From an uncultured Bacteroidales bacterium (GTDB lineage: Bacteria; Bacteroidota; Bacteroidia; Bacteroidales; Paludibacteraceae), in contig CAIWCC010000099.1 of NCBI GenBank assembly GCA_903911085.1, positions 82,366 through 146,365 on the forward strand: a DNA stretch of 64,000 nucleotides, in the 5' to 3' direction. Shown piece by piece: positions 18,357-30,600 of this stretch. The notes under the pieces were generated by a model. The model had not been told where the DNA came from and ran no database searches. It worked only from the letters and a program-made list of their open reading frames with translations. A program made the position numbers and the translations under genes. Position 1 is the first letter of the stretch. The number at the start of each line of letters is the position of its first letter.

Positions 18357-20915
18357 TTATTGAACTATTTTAATGGTTTTTTCTTCTCCTTCGTTGATGT
18401 TTAGCTTCAGTTTTGTAGGTTTTAAATTGTTTTTTAACGAAAACTTATTTAGAATAAGATTGCCTTTCAGCACTTTAATAGTTGCGCTTTCTTTACTTAC
18501 AATGCAAGTTCCCCAAGCGTAGCCGTTGCTCCAAAAATAAGTTCCAGGATTGGAAGTGAAAGTCATTGAATGTTCGATACCTGAATATGAAAATTCGCTC
18601 AATGCAATAATAGTTGCCCAGCTTGCCATGGAACGAGCATAATGATGCCCACATTCGGGTTCGCTGAATGGATTTCGTTTTGCACCATTGTGGCGGTCAC
18701 GAATGGCTTGAATGCACTTCAACGCATCGTCATTTTGTCCTTCGTAAATCATTTCCACAGCAGCTGCATATTCAAATCCGGTCATCACTTCGGGGAAATA
18801 TGGGAATGGGACTTCCAGACGACCTTTCGGCCACGAAGCCATTAATAAACCTGCCTCATTGCCCATGGCATAGGAACGCATATTGTTGAAATGAGCTGAA
18901 AAATCGGGCATAAAATTATTGGTCATTACACTTTTAGACGTGTTTTGTATATTTTCTTTATTACCAAGATAGCCCAGTCCACAAATATGTGCCATATATT
19001 GCCCCACCAACTGATCGACCAAGCATCCACTTCCCAACTGAAACGGTGGAATCTTTGTGGCGGGATTTGTCATATCTAAATATTGAAAAGTTTTTGGGTC
19101 GGTAATTTTTTGTTCGTAATAGGAGCCATTGAATAAATTGGCATCCATCCACTGCGAACCTTTGGTGAAAAGCATTCTGCATTTTTGTGAAAAACCTTTG
19201 TCTTTCATGGCGATGGCCATTTCCTCGGCAGCGCGCAGCGCACCCATGTACCAAAAACCCATTTGCGGATTTGGTCCGAAATAATTCACATCCATGGTGT
19301 TGTGCTGGCTTCCTTCCATCACACCGTCCTGATTTCCATCCCAGCCTTTTTCTGTCCACGCAAATTCCAACACTTTTTTTACTTGACCATAGTTCTTTTT
19401 CAGAAAATCGTTATCGCCAGAAAGTTGCCAGTCACGGTAAAATTTCATAATGCAACCCATTTGCCCATCGGCAGCCGCATTCGATTTTTTATTAGCATTT
19501 GACAACGGAAGATCAGCTCTAAAATTCATCAATCCATTGTCTTTGGTAGCATAATTAAATTCCACATCGCGCATTGTCTTGGCCAATTCTCCAAACAAAA
19601 ATGGAGTGGCTATCTCGTAATTCCAAACATGTGTGCAACTTCCTTCGCAAGAACCTTTTTTGTCCATTACGCCTTCCCAGCCCATTAAATGACCACTCGG
19701 TAAGCGAAAAACGGTTTGAGAACGGAGTACGGCCAGATTAAACAATGCCGCCTCTTTTACTACAGTTGGATAAGATGATTGAGCAATGGCATTTACAAAA
19801 TCTAGAGTTTGCGATTCTAATTGTGATAATCGTGGAAGCACTTTTTCTGCAACATTCCATGCATTTGAAAACTGATGACTATAATAATTTCCTATCAAGT
19901 TTTTATCAGTCCAAGCATATCTGTTTGGAAAATTCCAAGTAATAAAAAAGGAGAAAGATGCTGTTGAATGTGGTGCAATGGTTTTCTTTACAGACAATGA
20001 AGCCATCGGATCATTCTCTTCTTGCTTGTACTTTTCGGTTAATTGGCCATCTGCCGAAAAATCGTCCCAGAAACTAAGCAAAGAGTTGCTCCAATTGTCT
20101 TTTTTTGAAGCGGTTCGATTAGTGACGCCGGCTGATTCCTGTGTTGTTAAGGCCATTGTGCCCCATGCAGCACTTGTAGTATCTACGCCTTCGGAGTCAA
20201 AATAAATACCACGAAAATTATCAGCAACTTTGTATGTGTTTCTATTCTTTTTAGCTCCTGTTGGAATAACATCGCCTTTCCAATCTGTATTATTTTGTTG
20301 TCCGTTTTTGCCAATAAAATTACGAATTGAGCCGCAAACCGCCACTTCTATTGGATTGTTGGAAGTGTTCGAAACTTCATAAGTAATTATGGCAATGGGC
20401 AAGCCGCTGTTATCAGCATCGGTTGGTATAAGCGGATTGAAACCTTTTATTTTTACTTTTATTGGTAAATTTTTATCTTCCAGATTGACTTGACCAAATG
20501 GATAAGCAGCATCAAAACTGGCAGATTCGAAACGTGGCAAACCGTGATGATCCACTGGGCGACCTTCGTAATGCAGATATTCGTTGTCGTAAAGATTTCC
20601 CAACAAAGCCTTTGACTGGGGGTTTTTATCTTTTTCTTTTACGTACACAGCAAAAAATGGCGCATTATTTCCAGTTGTTACGGTGCTAAAACCTTTGGCT
20701 GGAACATTCATTATTTCCCAATCGCGCAATTCACCTCGTCCGCCCAACGAAACTGTTCCAGTGCCAATGCCTCCTAATGGTAAAGCAATTTCCTGAAGTG
20801 ATGAAGCATCATAATGCTTTATTATTGGCCACGATTGAGGTTTCCATTGTCCGTAAATAAATACTGCGTCTATAAAAAGCAGAAACAGTAAAATTAATTT
20901 GTTTGTGTTTTTCAT
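18357..20915 (-). CDS. Glycoside hydrolase family 116 (GBA2-type beta-glucosidase)
   Basis: LPLGGIGTGTVSLGGRGELRDWEIMN; GSCTHVWNYE; DGNQDGVMEGSQHNTMDVNYFGPN; PEVMTGFEYAAA. Confidence 0.9.
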   Translation of the reverse strand: MKNTNKLILLFLLFIDAVFIYGQWKPQSWPIIKHYDASSLQEIALPLGGIGTGTVSLGGRGELRDWEIMNVPAKGFSTVTTGNNAPFFAVYVKEKDKNPQSKALLGNLYDNEYLHYEGRPVDHHGLPRFESASFDAAYPFGQVNLEDKNLPIKVKIKGFNPLIPTDADNSGLPIAIITYEVSNTSNNPIEVAVCGSIRNFIGKNGQQNNTDWKGDVIPTGAKKNRNTYKVADNFRGIYFDSEGVDTTSAAWGTMALTTQESAGVTNRTASKKDNWSNSLLSFWDDFSADGQLTEKYKQEENDPMASLSVKKTIAPHSTASFSFFITWNFPNRYAWTDKNLIGNYYSHQFSNAWNVAEKVLPRLSQLESQTLDFVNAIAQSSYPTVVKEAALFNLAVLRSQTVFRLPSGHLMGWEGVMDKKGSCEGSCTHVWNYEIATPFLFGELAKTMRDVEFNYATKDNGLMNFRADLPLSNANKKSNAAADGQMGCIMKFYRDWQLSGDNDFLKKNYGQVKKVLEFAWTEKGWDGNQDGVMEGSQHNTMDVNYFGPNPQMGFWYMGALRAAEEMAIAMKDKGFSQKCRMLFTKGSQWMDANLFNGSYYEQKITDPKTFQYLDMTNPATKIPPFQLGSGCLVDQLVGQYMAHICGLGYLGNKENIQNTSKSVMTNNFMPDFSAHFNNMRSYAMGNEAGLLMASWPKGRLEVPFPYFPEVMTGFEYAAAVEMIYEGQNDDALKCIQAIRDRHNGAKRNPFSEPECGHHYARSMASWATIIALSEFSYSGIEHSMTFTSNPGTYFWSNGYAWGTCIVSKESATIKVLKGNLILNKFSLKNNLKPTKLKLNINEGEEKTIKIVQ

Positions 20916-21046
20916 AGACGCAATGATTTATTACAGCAGTATACAAATCGTGGCTACTCTCATTCCTTTCCATGAAAGGTTAAGTGAGGTGCAAATTCCA
21001 AAATCTTATGTTGAGCTCACGTTTAATTATCTCGAAATTTTATGTC

Positions 21047-22735
21047 TTATTCCCAACCAGGATTTTGTTGCAAGTTTCTGTTCTTGTATATTTCAGTTAA
21101 AGCAATTGGGAAATAATACATTTTATCATCCCAAACTCTATCGGTGGTGGCATAAGTGGTATAGGTAAATAACCCACTTACAGGATCTTTAATAATCTTT
21201 GTGCGTTTAATTGCCACTGTTTCAGGTCCTATCATCCAACGACGAATGTCCCAGAAACGGTGATCTTCAAAAGCTAACTCTACCATTCTTTCATTTCGGA
21301 CTTTGGCTCTAAAATCGACTGTATTTATTGTTGCAGGAATGGCAATCAATGCAACACCCGATCTTTTACGTATTAAATTAATAGCTTCAACTGCCGAAAG
21401 TGTAAAAGTGGCATCTTTATAATTTGGCGATGGATATGCTTCATTCAATGCTTCGGCATAATTTAGCAAGACTTCGGCATATCGAAACATTACCCATACG
21501 TGACGTGAAGAAGTTGTTCCTGAAGGTTTAAAACTTACATTTTTATCAACGTATTTTTTTAAATAATAGCCTGTTTTGGTAGCACCCGATTTTGGCAGTC
21601 CACTGTTACCACCTTCCCAAGCCTCTACTATTTCATCGTAAGCCCATTTGGTATTATTTAGCGCCACGGTAAAAGCTAATCGTGGATCTCTGTTGGCATA
21701 GGGATTTGCAGTCATGGTTGGGTCATTCCAATTAAATGCTCCGCCATCGAAAGTAGCTCCCGATTTTTTCATTTCGTAAGCGTCTACCAAATTTTGAGTT
21801 GGGCATGTTCCAGTGTTACCACCAACAAAACCAATTGGGTAATTCAAACTTTCGAACGTTCCTGAATTTGCCTCCCGGCGAGCAAAAATCAATTCGGGCA
21901 ATGCAATATTATTGGGGATTTTGTCGTACGCAATCAAAGAATTGATTTTATAAATCGATGCTGAATCAATCAATGTTTTGGCGGCTTTGGCTGCAACAAC
22001 CCATTTTTCAGTTACCACCGGATTGTTGTGAAGCTTACTTGCGCCATAAAGTAAAACCCTTGCTTTAAGTGCCAATGCGGTCATGCGGGTTACTCGCCCA
22101 GTTTCCAAATCGTAAGTGGCATCGTAAAATTTTGGTAAGTATTTAGCTGCTGTATCGCATTCATTCACAATGAATTCTGAAACTTTATCATAGGCGTCTC
22201 TCGAAACTGAGTTGGCTTCCTCTTCTGTTAAAACTTTTGTAACTAATGGAACGCCCCCATAGCGTTTTATTAACTCAAAATAAAATAAAGCCCTCAGAAA
22301 ACGTACTTCATATTGCAAATTGTTGTACTTTAACATGGCTTTGTCATAGCCCGATTGATACTTATTTTCCTCAAAAGTTTGTCCAACGCCTTTCTCCAAA
22401 AACAAATTGGCAGCTCTAATTCCTTTGTAATTTTGTGCCCAAACATCATCTACAGTATTCATTTGACTCCATGTACCATTATAAAAAGTATGTACATCGG
22501 ATGCAGGCCAAACGTACTCAGCTTCATCGCAACCTGCTGCACGCATTGCACTACCCACACTTCCAAAATCGGATTTCATATAAGAGTATACGTTGGTTGC
22601 CATTTGGGTTGAACGCGAATATACAGTAAATACTTGATCTTCGGAATAAGTAGAAGATTCATCGTAGCCAAGAAAATCGGTACATGAGTAAATAATTAAC
22701 ATCAAGCACGAAAGAAATAATATTTTAGTTTTCAT
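21047..22735 (-). CDS. SusD/RagB-like outer-membrane glycan-binding lipoprotein
   Basis: Lipobox LIIYSC; RFLRALFYFELIKRYGGVPLV; RNERMVELAFEDHRFWDIRRW; C-terminal LQQNPGWE. Confidence 0.92.
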   Translation of the reverse strand: MKTKILFLSCLMLIIYSCTDFLGYDESSTYSEDQVFTVYSRSTQMATNVYSYMKSDFGSVGSAMRAAGCDEAEYVWPASDVHTFYNGTWSQMNTVDDVWAQNYKGIRAANLFLEKGVGQTFEENKYQSGYDKAMLKYNNLQYEVRFLRALFYFELIKRYGGVPLVTKVLTEEEANSVSRDAYDKVSEFIVNECDTAAKYLPKFYDATYDLETGRVTRMTALALKARVLLYGASKLHNNPVVTEKWVVAAKAAKTLIDSASIYKINSLIAYDKIPNNIALPELIFARREANSGTFESLNYPIGFVGGNTGTCPTQNLVDAYEMKKSGATFDGGAFNWNDPTMTANPYANRDPRLAFTVALNNTKWAYDEIVEAWEGGNSGLPKSGATKTGYYLKKYVDKNVSFKPSGTTSSRHVWVMFRYAEVLLNYAEALNEAYPSPNYKDATFTLSAVEAINLIRKRSGVALIAIPATINTVDFRAKVRNERMVELAFEDHRFWDIRRWMIGPETVAIKRTKIIKDPVSGLFTYTTYATTDRVWDDKMYYFPIALTEIYKNRNLQQNPGWE

Positions 22736-22752
22736 ATTTATTCAGTTTTTTA

Positions 22753-25746
22753 TTAGAATGCAACATTAACACCTAAATGATAAGAGGCCGTCATAGGATA
22801 TACAGTTCCATAAGCTTCTGGGTCAACCACTTTCAAATTATCAATAGAAAATAAATTCATTCCCCTGACGTAAATTTTAGCTTTTGTAATGAATGTACTT
22901 GCTAACATACTTTCAGGTAATTTGTAATAAAATTCACAAGTGCGTAATTTAATATACGAACGGTCTTTTATCCATATTGAATTGGTATTGAAGTTATTAT
23001 CGTTCTGTAGAGTTGATAATCTTGGGAATAATGAATTTTGATTATCTGGCGTCCAACGATTCTCGTAGTAATAAGTTGATAGATTTGTATTGTTACGCAA
23101 TGGCCAAAACATACTTGCAGTATTTAGTACAGCACTATAATTTCCTACTCCTTGGAAGTTGGCATCGATACCAAATCCTTTGTATTCCAAATTAATGTTT
23201 GCCGAAAAATAGATTTCGGGACAACCAGTGTTGTAACCTAAAGCAACTTTGTCTAATTCGTTGATTTTTTTGTCATCGTTTTGGTCTTTAAACTTTATAT
23301 CTCCTGGAACAACTGTAGAGAACAATTGTGTAGGACTTGTATTGATATCGTTTTGGTCTTTGAAAAACCCAAGTGCTTCATATCCAAATATCTGATTGAC
23401 AGGTTTGCCTGTTTGTTTCAAATAATCATATTGTACAAATCCTTCGTTTCTGTTAATTACATTGCTTCTTGCGTATGTAAATTGACCACCGATATTGAAA
23501 TTAAAATCACCAACAGATTTATTAATATTCAGCCCGACTTCAATTCCTTTGTTTTCTACAATTCCATCATTTGCCATCGAAGCTGTTGCACCTAACACAT
23601 TGGAAATAGAACCAGAAGTGCTTACCAAAATATCAGTTCTTTTTTCGTAAAAAGCCTCTGCAGTTAAGTCTATGGCATTTAAAAATCTTGCCTCTAATCC
23701 TACATTGGTTTTTTGCGATTTTTCGTAGGTCAAGCCAGAAGTTGCCAGTCGCAATTCCGTTAAACCAGACACTGAGGTGTAATTGTCGGTAAATAAATAC
23801 GAACCGCCTCCACCGTAAGTTTGTTTGAACAACTCTGAAGAACTTGTATAATCATTACCCACAATGCCATAGGATGCTCTAATTTTCAGTAAGTTAATAG
23901 CTTTCTGGTCTTTCAAAAAATCTTCTTTCGATAGTATCCATGCTGAACTTATAGCTGGAAAATAACCAATATTGTGTCCAGTTTGCAATCTATTTGTTCC
24001 ACTGCCAGTCAATGATAAATCAATATAATATTTCTCATCAAAACCGATATGAGTGTATGCATTTAATCGCTGTCTGTTGGTAGTGCTAAATTGTCCATTT
24101 CCAATATATTGGTCGTGAAAAAACATCAAATTGGAACTAGTGGTAATATTATTCCAATTCTTATCGTATTGTAATTTCCAGAATGCATTGAAATGTCTCC
24201 ATTGACTACCTAATGAGCTTGAATAAGTAGGAACAGAATTTGAGCCAACAAGCGTTGAGATTGGACTAATTAAAGCATCGCCAGCAGTGTTAAATTGTGC
24301 AGTGTTTTTATAGTATCGATAGGTTTGAGACATTGATTCCCAGTAATCGGCATAGTTATCAAAACCTACACTGACATCGGTTGTTAAACCTTTGGTAATT
24401 GCTGAAAGGTCCTGACCAATTGTCCAATCGGCAAATAAAGTGCGTGAACTTGCTTTACCATAACCTTGAGCGGCAATCATAGCTTCAGGATTTACTGTCC
24501 ATGTGTCGCTTCCGCCCCATTCGCCTGTTGAAGTTTTCACTGGAAAGGCTGCTGAAGGAGTATTATACATTTTTGTCATAATTGCATCTGCACCAGATCC
24601 TGGTCTGTTCGATTCGGAAAGCGACCCCAATAACTTTACACTGAAATTTGTGGATTTAGTTAATTGAACATCCAAGTTGGTGCGAATATTCAATCTTGAG
24701 TACTTGAACTGTGATGAATAAGCCGAAACATTATTGCCTGGTTTCAATAATCCATCATGACTTGTTAAATTCATTACCGTAAAATAGCGCACATTTTTAT
24801 TTCCACCACGAATACTTATGTTGTAAATATTAGAAGATGCATTGTCTTTCAAAACTCGATCCACCCAATTTACATTTGGATAATAATCTGGATATTTACC
24901 CGAATTAAAGGCTGCTAGCTCATTGGTATTGTAACGTGGAGTAGCAATTCCATCATTCACAAGTGCTTCATTTACAGAGTTTGCGTAGGTGTAAGCATTC
25001 ACAAACTCCGGTTTACGAAGAGCTTGTAAGAAAGCCTGATCATAAGAAAAGTCTATTTGCGTTTTTCCTATAATACCACGTTTTGTTGTTACAAGTACCA
25101 CTCCATTTGAACCTCGAAGTCCGTACATTGATAACGATGCTGCATCTTTCAGGATAGTAATTGACTCTATTTCTTCTTTTACCAATAAGCTTAGTGGTCT
25201 TTCAAAACCATCTACCAAAATCAAAGGATTATTGCCTTGAAGACTACCCAATCCACGTATGTTGAATGTTGTATTCGATTCATATTCTAGCCCATCGTTT
25301 TGTAAAGCGCTTAATCCCAAACCTTTACCATATAAGCCGTTCATTACATTAAGTGACGAACTTTTCATTATGTCTTCCGAGTAAATTGTAGAAGTGGCTG
25401 ATGTACTTTCTAATTTCGACTGTGACATTGTATTTCCAACCTCAATAAGCGAATTTAAACCTTCCATTTTCACCTCATTATACTGTTGTGCAATGACTGT
25501 TTTTTTTGCTTTATCAGGAGTTGTTACATTGATTTTGTCACCAATTGAAACCGAAATTTTGAAGTTCCCTTTCTCATCTGTTACATCTGTTATCAAACGA
25601 TTTTTGTTGCTGGAAATAGTTGCTCCAAATACAGGTTTTCCATTCATGTCTAAAACTTTTCCGCTTACATTCTGTGCATTTAATTTGCCCTGAAAGCAAT
25701 AAATAAGCGCGAAAACAAGTAAAAAGTGACAATATTTAATTTTCAT
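22753..25746 (-). CDS. SusC/RagA-like TonB-dependent transporter
   Basis: Carboxypeptidase-D-like N-domain; LILVDGFERPLS...ITILKDAASLSMYGLRGSNGVVLVTTKRG plug motif; C-terminal LGVNVAF. Confidence 0.93.
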   Translation of the reverse strand: MKIKYCHFLLVFALIYCFQGKLNAQNVSGKVLDMNGKPVFGATISSNKNRLITDVTDEKGNFKISVSIGDKINVTTPDKAKKTVIAQQYNEVKMEGLNSLIEVGNTMSQSKLESTSATSTIYSEDIMKSSSLNVMNGLYGKGLGLSALQNDGLEYESNTTFNIRGLGSLQGNNPLILVDGFERPLSLLVKEEIESITILKDAASLSMYGLRGSNGVVLVTTKRGIIGKTQIDFSYDQAFLQALRKPEFVNAYTYANSVNEALVNDGIATPRYNTNELAAFNSGKYPDYYPNVNWVDRVLKDNASSNIYNISIRGGNKNVRYFTVMNLTSHDGLLKPGNNVSAYSSQFKYSRLNIRTNLDVQLTKSTNFSVKLLGSLSESNRPGSGADAIMTKMYNTPSAAFPVKTSTGEWGGSDTWTVNPEAMIAAQGYGKASSRTLFADWTIGQDLSAITKGLTTDVSVGFDNYADYWESMSQTYRYYKNTAQFNTAGDALISPISTLVGSNSVPTYSSSLGSQWRHFNAFWKLQYDKNWNNITTSSNLMFFHDQYIGNGQFSTTNRQRLNAYTHIGFDEKYYIDLSLTGSGTNRLQTGHNIGYFPAISSAWILSKEDFLKDQKAINLLKIRASYGIVGNDYTSSSELFKQTYGGGGSYLFTDNYTSVSGLTELRLATSGLTYEKSQKTNVGLEARFLNAIDLTAEAFYEKRTDILVSTSGSISNVLGATASMANDGIVENKGIEVGLNINKSVGDFNFNIGGQFTYARSNVINRNEGFVQYDYLKQTGKPVNQIFGYEALGFFKDQNDINTSPTQLFSTVVPGDIKFKDQNDDKKINELDKVALGYNTGCPEIYFSANINLEYKGFGIDANFQGVGNYSAVLNTASMFWPLRNNTNLSTYYYENRWTPDNQNSLFPRLSTLQNDNNFNTNSIWIKDRSYIKLRTCEFYYKLPESMLASTFITKAKIYVRGMNLFSIDNLKVVDPEAYGTVYPMTASYHLGVNVAF

Positions 25747-25781
25747 ATTATATGTATTTATTTAGTTAACAATAAGGTTGC

Positions 25782-27656
25782 TTACCATCCCGGATTTTGA
25801 GTTAATCCGTAGTCTTTATAAATTTCGGTCACTGGAAAAGCTGCTAAATACCATTTTGGATCGAAATTGTTGGTACCATCATCGCTGTCTTGCCATGCTC
25901 GTTTAAATAAATTAAATTTCTTATAAGAATATCTGTTAGGCACCACAACACCGTTTTTAGTGACTCTGCTAATTCTTACTCCATATAATCTTTTTCTAAA
26001 ATCGGCTTCCCTTTTCCAACGAACCAAATCGAACCAACGGACATCTTCTAACCCAAATTCACAAGATCTTTCATTTAATACGACTTCTAAAAAGTTTTCT
26101 TTAGTCCATATTTTGCCTGGATTTGACTCTTTCAATCCTTTTAAATTTACTCTTGAGCGAACCTGATCTATCCACGTAAACGCCTCTTCGGTTCTATTTG
26201 CCTGACTTAATGCTTCGGCATAACTTAAATAAATTTCGGAAAGTCGCAAATATGGCCATTGTGCAGGTGCTCCTAGCGAAGTAGCTGTGCTTTTGTCCAT
26301 AATAAACTTATATACACCCATACCTGATGCTGCTGAACCGGCTTCCAATGAATTACCGCGTTCACGACCTCCCATCCACAATTCGGCTTTACGGCCTTGA
26401 TAATCACTGTTATTCACAACACACGTTTCATACATTCGAGGATCTCTATTTGCAAATGGATCAAAAAAAGTGGTATCTCCTGGTCCATTAATTTTTGCGA
26501 TACACAATGTGTCTTTATCCCAAATAGTTTTGTCGAAAGCAGTTCCATCGGACATTGAAAACAAATCGCAATAATTCATTGTAGGTACTGCAGCTCCATA
26601 ACTTCCTAGTGACTGCAAGCAATAATAATTTGCATCCCAGTAATTTGTAGGTATTAAATAGCGGATTCGAGTTGAAATCAACATTTCGCTATTCCCACGT
26701 GTAAAATATGATTGTTTGAATGCAGTCCTTGGATCGCCTGTAACCAAGCTATATCCACCATTTGGATCTTGAGAATTTAACAAAAAGAACTTTTCACATG
26801 CAGTAACTACATCATTCCACATATTGGGATTTTTGCTACCAAACCAAACTTGTCTTTTGTCAATCGATTCATAACTTTTTGAAGTATAATAAGGTACATC
26901 ATCATTGAACAATGGACTTGCAGCAAACAATAACATTCTTATTTTTAAACCTAAAGCAGCTCCGCCTGTAAAACGACCGTCCCATTTTGCTACATCTTCT
27001 TTGGGTAAAGTCCAAGGTAGTACATTCAGTGCTGAATCACATTGATTTATTATGAAATCGAGCGTTTCTTTGGCTGTGGAACGCGGTAATGACATATCGT
27101 CTGTGGCTTTGAACGATCTGTAAAGCAATGGTAATCCTCCAAAATGTCTAAACATATCCGCGTAATGGCAAGCAATAATCATTCTGGCTTCACCTTTCAA
27201 TCGTGCTTTTAAGGCATCATCCATATCAGGAACCCTGTCCACATTTTCGATAAAAATCCAGCCTTTTCGAATGCCTTCCCAACTTCCTTCCAAATTATAA
27301 TTATAAGCTGTTGAACCATTCTCTTCGGTGGCATTGTATTTCCCATTATAATAAATTCTATTCAAGTTATCCCACGTAAGGTAACTTTGAAAATTATCGG
27401 TAAGTGATTCAGGTAAACCCATGTTCATTTTGTTACCTCTAGCACTCCAATCCCAATTAAGCCCATAAAACAATGTAGAATAACCATTCCAAAGAAACCG
27501 TTGTGCAAAATCGGATTTTGAAAACACTGTGTCAATGGTAATATCTTCTCCTGGCAATTTGTCAAGAAATTTGTTTCCGAGCAGTAATTCATCTGTACAT
27601 GAAGCTACCGTCACCAAAAGCAAAAAACCTAATATTAAGTTATTTATTTTTTTCAT
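25782..27656 (-). CDS. SusD/RagB-like outer-membrane lipoprotein
   Basis: Lipobox VTVASC; ARMIIACHYADMFRHFGGLPLL; LNERSCEFGLEDVRWFDLVRWKRE; C-terminal LTQNPGW. Confidence 0.92.
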   Translation of the reverse strand: MKKINNLILGFLLLVTVASCTDELLLGNKFLDKLPGEDITIDTVFSKSDFAQRFLWNGYSTLFYGLNWDWSARGNKMNMGLPESLTDNFQSYLTWDNLNRIYYNGKYNATEENGSTAYNYNLEGSWEGIRKGWIFIENVDRVPDMDDALKARLKGEARMIIACHYADMFRHFGGLPLLYRSFKATDDMSLPRSTAKETLDFIINQCDSALNVLPWTLPKEDVAKWDGRFTGGAALGLKIRMLLFAASPLFNDDVPYYTSKSYESIDKRQVWFGSKNPNMWNDVVTACEKFFLLNSQDPNGGYSLVTGDPRTAFKQSYFTRGNSEMLISTRIRYLIPTNYWDANYYCLQSLGSYGAAVPTMNYCDLFSMSDGTAFDKTIWDKDTLCIAKINGPGDTTFFDPFANRDPRMYETCVVNNSDYQGRKAELWMGGRERGNSLEAGSAASGMGVYKFIMDKSTATSLGAPAQWPYLRLSEIYLSYAEALSQANRTEEAFTWIDQVRSRVNLKGLKESNPGKIWTKENFLEVVLNERSCEFGLEDVRWFDLVRWKREADFRKRLYGVRISRVTKNGVVVPNRYSYKKFNLFKRAWQDSDDGTNNFDPKWYLAAFPVTEIYKDYGLTQNPGW

Positions 27657-27674
27657 ATCAATTTATTTTGTGGA

Positions 27675-30600
27675 TTAAAACGAAATATTAACACCTGCAT
27701 TCATAATTCTCAAAGTAGGATAAGTCGGACGACTACTAGTTTGAGTTTCTGGATCAGCAAATTTCAAGTAATCGAATGTAAGCAAGTTGTATGCATTTGC
27801 AAAAATCCGAAACTGGGACATTCCTAACTGCTTCATAAATGGAAATTTAATTGACTGTGAAATTTCAATTGTTTTTAATCGGAAATAACTTGCATCTTTC
27901 AACCATAAATCCGAATTTGTACCATAGTTGTTCGCTTTTGAGTCGAACGAAGGCCGTGGTAAAGTAGCAGTTGATGCAGTTTCTGGCGTCCACCTATTAT
28001 CGTATTGCATTTGCATCAACGATCGGTTATTTGTATCGCCCAAAGGAGTTCTGAATGTTTCTTCAAGTAAGCGTGAAGTCATAGTAGCTCCAACCCATAA
28101 CATGCTGAATGAAAAACCTTTGTAGTTGAATCCAAGTGTTATTCCACCATTTAACGAAGGATAGTTTGGTTTTCCAATGGCAGTGTCATCATTACCATCA
28201 ATTATACCGTCATCGTTTAAATCACGATAAACGCAATCGCCGGGTTTTAATGTGCCTGGATGTTTTGCAATTGCTTTGCCATTATCGGTCATTCCATCGT
28301 AATAAAAACCAATAAATTCTTTTCCGAAATTTTGCCCAACTTGTTTTCCTGTTCTCCATTGATATTCATACGGAGATAAGACTTCATCTTGATACACAAT
28401 ATTGTTTTTTGTATAAGATAAATTTAGATTAATAAAATAATCAAATTTGTTGATTTTATCTCTCCATTTGAGTGTGATTTCCGATCCATCATTGTTCACC
28501 TGACCCAAATTCAACACAGGAAGACTCATTGCATGGTAGGCAGGGTCTGAATTGCGACTAGCCAAAATTCCAACCCGATGTTCGAAAAATACATCTAAAT
28601 TGATTGCAAGCCTGTTTTTTAAGAATGAGACATCAAGTCCATAATTTTGCTTATAGGACGTTTCCCATGTTATAATTGGATTGCCAATTTTTCCTTCGGC
28701 CATTCCGGCTAAATTTGATGTTACATTCACACCAAAATTATAACCTGTAGATCCCACATAACTATCTGGTAAGTATAAAAATCGGTAACTACCTATAGCT
28801 CTATCGTTTCCTACCACACCATAAGAAACTCTCAGTTTTAATAAGTCAATAAATTTCTGATTTTTCATGAATTTTTCTTCAGAAAGTATCCAACCACCAG
28901 ACACTGATGGGAAAAGACCAAAGCGTAATTTCGGATCGTTCGGAAAGTTTTCTGAACCATTATATCCCATGTTTACATCTAGCATGTATCGAGTTTTATA
29001 ATCGTAAGTCAACCGGCCAACTAATCCTACATAACCAGTTGGAATTTCGGTGTACGATGCTGGATAATAGCTTCTTGACTGATTGTACAAAAGCAGTCCA
29101 GTGAAATGATGATTTCCAAAATTTCGGGCATAATCTAAACTTGCTTCAGTGTACCAGTTTCGCGATTTCGAAAAACTTTCGCCATATCCCAATACTCCTT
29201 CATCGCCGTTTTTTACATATACTACATCATTCATTTCGGATAAAGGCACATTTTTTAGCCAAGTTATATCCTTTTTTAACCATGGAGTATAACTTTCAAT
29301 AGAGGTTGATCTTTGTTTGGCGTGATTATAAATACTATTGTATGCGCCTTTAATTCTCAAAGAAAGTCCCTTGGTTACAAAGTCCAATTTTTGTTTCAGT
29401 TCAACGTCGATATTCAAATCATTACGTGTTGTATTATCAAATCCTTTGCCATAGTAAGAGCTAAGCCCATCGTTTCCCGACAAGGGATTGTATAAACTAT
29501 TATTTGTAATCCACCTTCCATCTACAATACCTGCGCCCAAAAGTGGTGTAGCCCAATAAATATAACGGAACAATTGTGTTTGGTCATCTACACGCGGTTG
29601 ATTACGTTCTTCAAGACGACCACCCAAATTAATTTTCATCGTAGTAGTGGTAGAAAAGTCAATGTCCAAATTGGTACGATAATTATATCTTTTAAAGTAA
29701 TAGTTACCATTATACCGTTCGTCGTAATTTTTGAACAAACCATCTTGACTTAATGATCCAAGTGACGTAAAATAACGTACTCGTTTTGTACCACCCGAAA
29801 TATTTATATTGGTTTGACTTTGTGGTGCTGTAGCTTTAAAAAGCATTTTCATCCAATCTACATCAGGATATAGTAATGGATTGCTGCCAGTGCGGTATGC
29901 TTCTCTGGCATCATTTGTAAATACTGGACTTTTTCCATCGTTTTTTAGAGATTCCTCATAAAAGTTAACCCATTCGTTTGCATTGGCCTGATCTACCATG
30001 CGTGTAGGCTCTTGTGTGCCGTAAGAACTTGTTATACTAACTTTGGCTTTCCCTTCAGAACCTCTTCTTGTAGTTACTAAAATTACACCATTAGCTCCTC
30101 TTACACCAAAAACGGCTGTGGCTGATGCATCTTTTAATACGCTCACACTTTCAATTTCATTTGGATCCAGATTGAAAAAACTTCTTTCTACTCCATCTAC
30201 CAAAATTAATGGTGTAGAGTTGGCGGTGCTTAATGAGCCAATACCACGAACGTAAATTTCGGGATTATCTGCTCCTGGCTGACCAGAATACTGAATGGAT
30301 GACACACCACTCAAATTTCCGGCTAAGATATTGCCCACATTTGGTGATGGTGATTTGAGCAAATCGGCTGTGCCTATCGATACTACAGCGCCTGTCATTG
30401 TCACTTTTTTCTTCTGACCATAACCGATAACTTGTACTTCCGACAAATTTTGCACATCTTCTTGTAGCTCGATACTAACAATTTGCTGACCTTTGAGCTT
30501 CACTTCTTTTGGTACATAACCTAAGTAAGTAATTAAAAGGACTGAGCCTTCTTTGTTGGGTTTAATAATGAAATTTCCATCAACATTGGTAAGAGTTCCA

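Noticed and set aside
18961-19359. 132-aa minus-strand ORF inside GH116
   Set aside because: Out-of-frame ORF overlapping GH116; composition typical of frame-shifted coding sequence.
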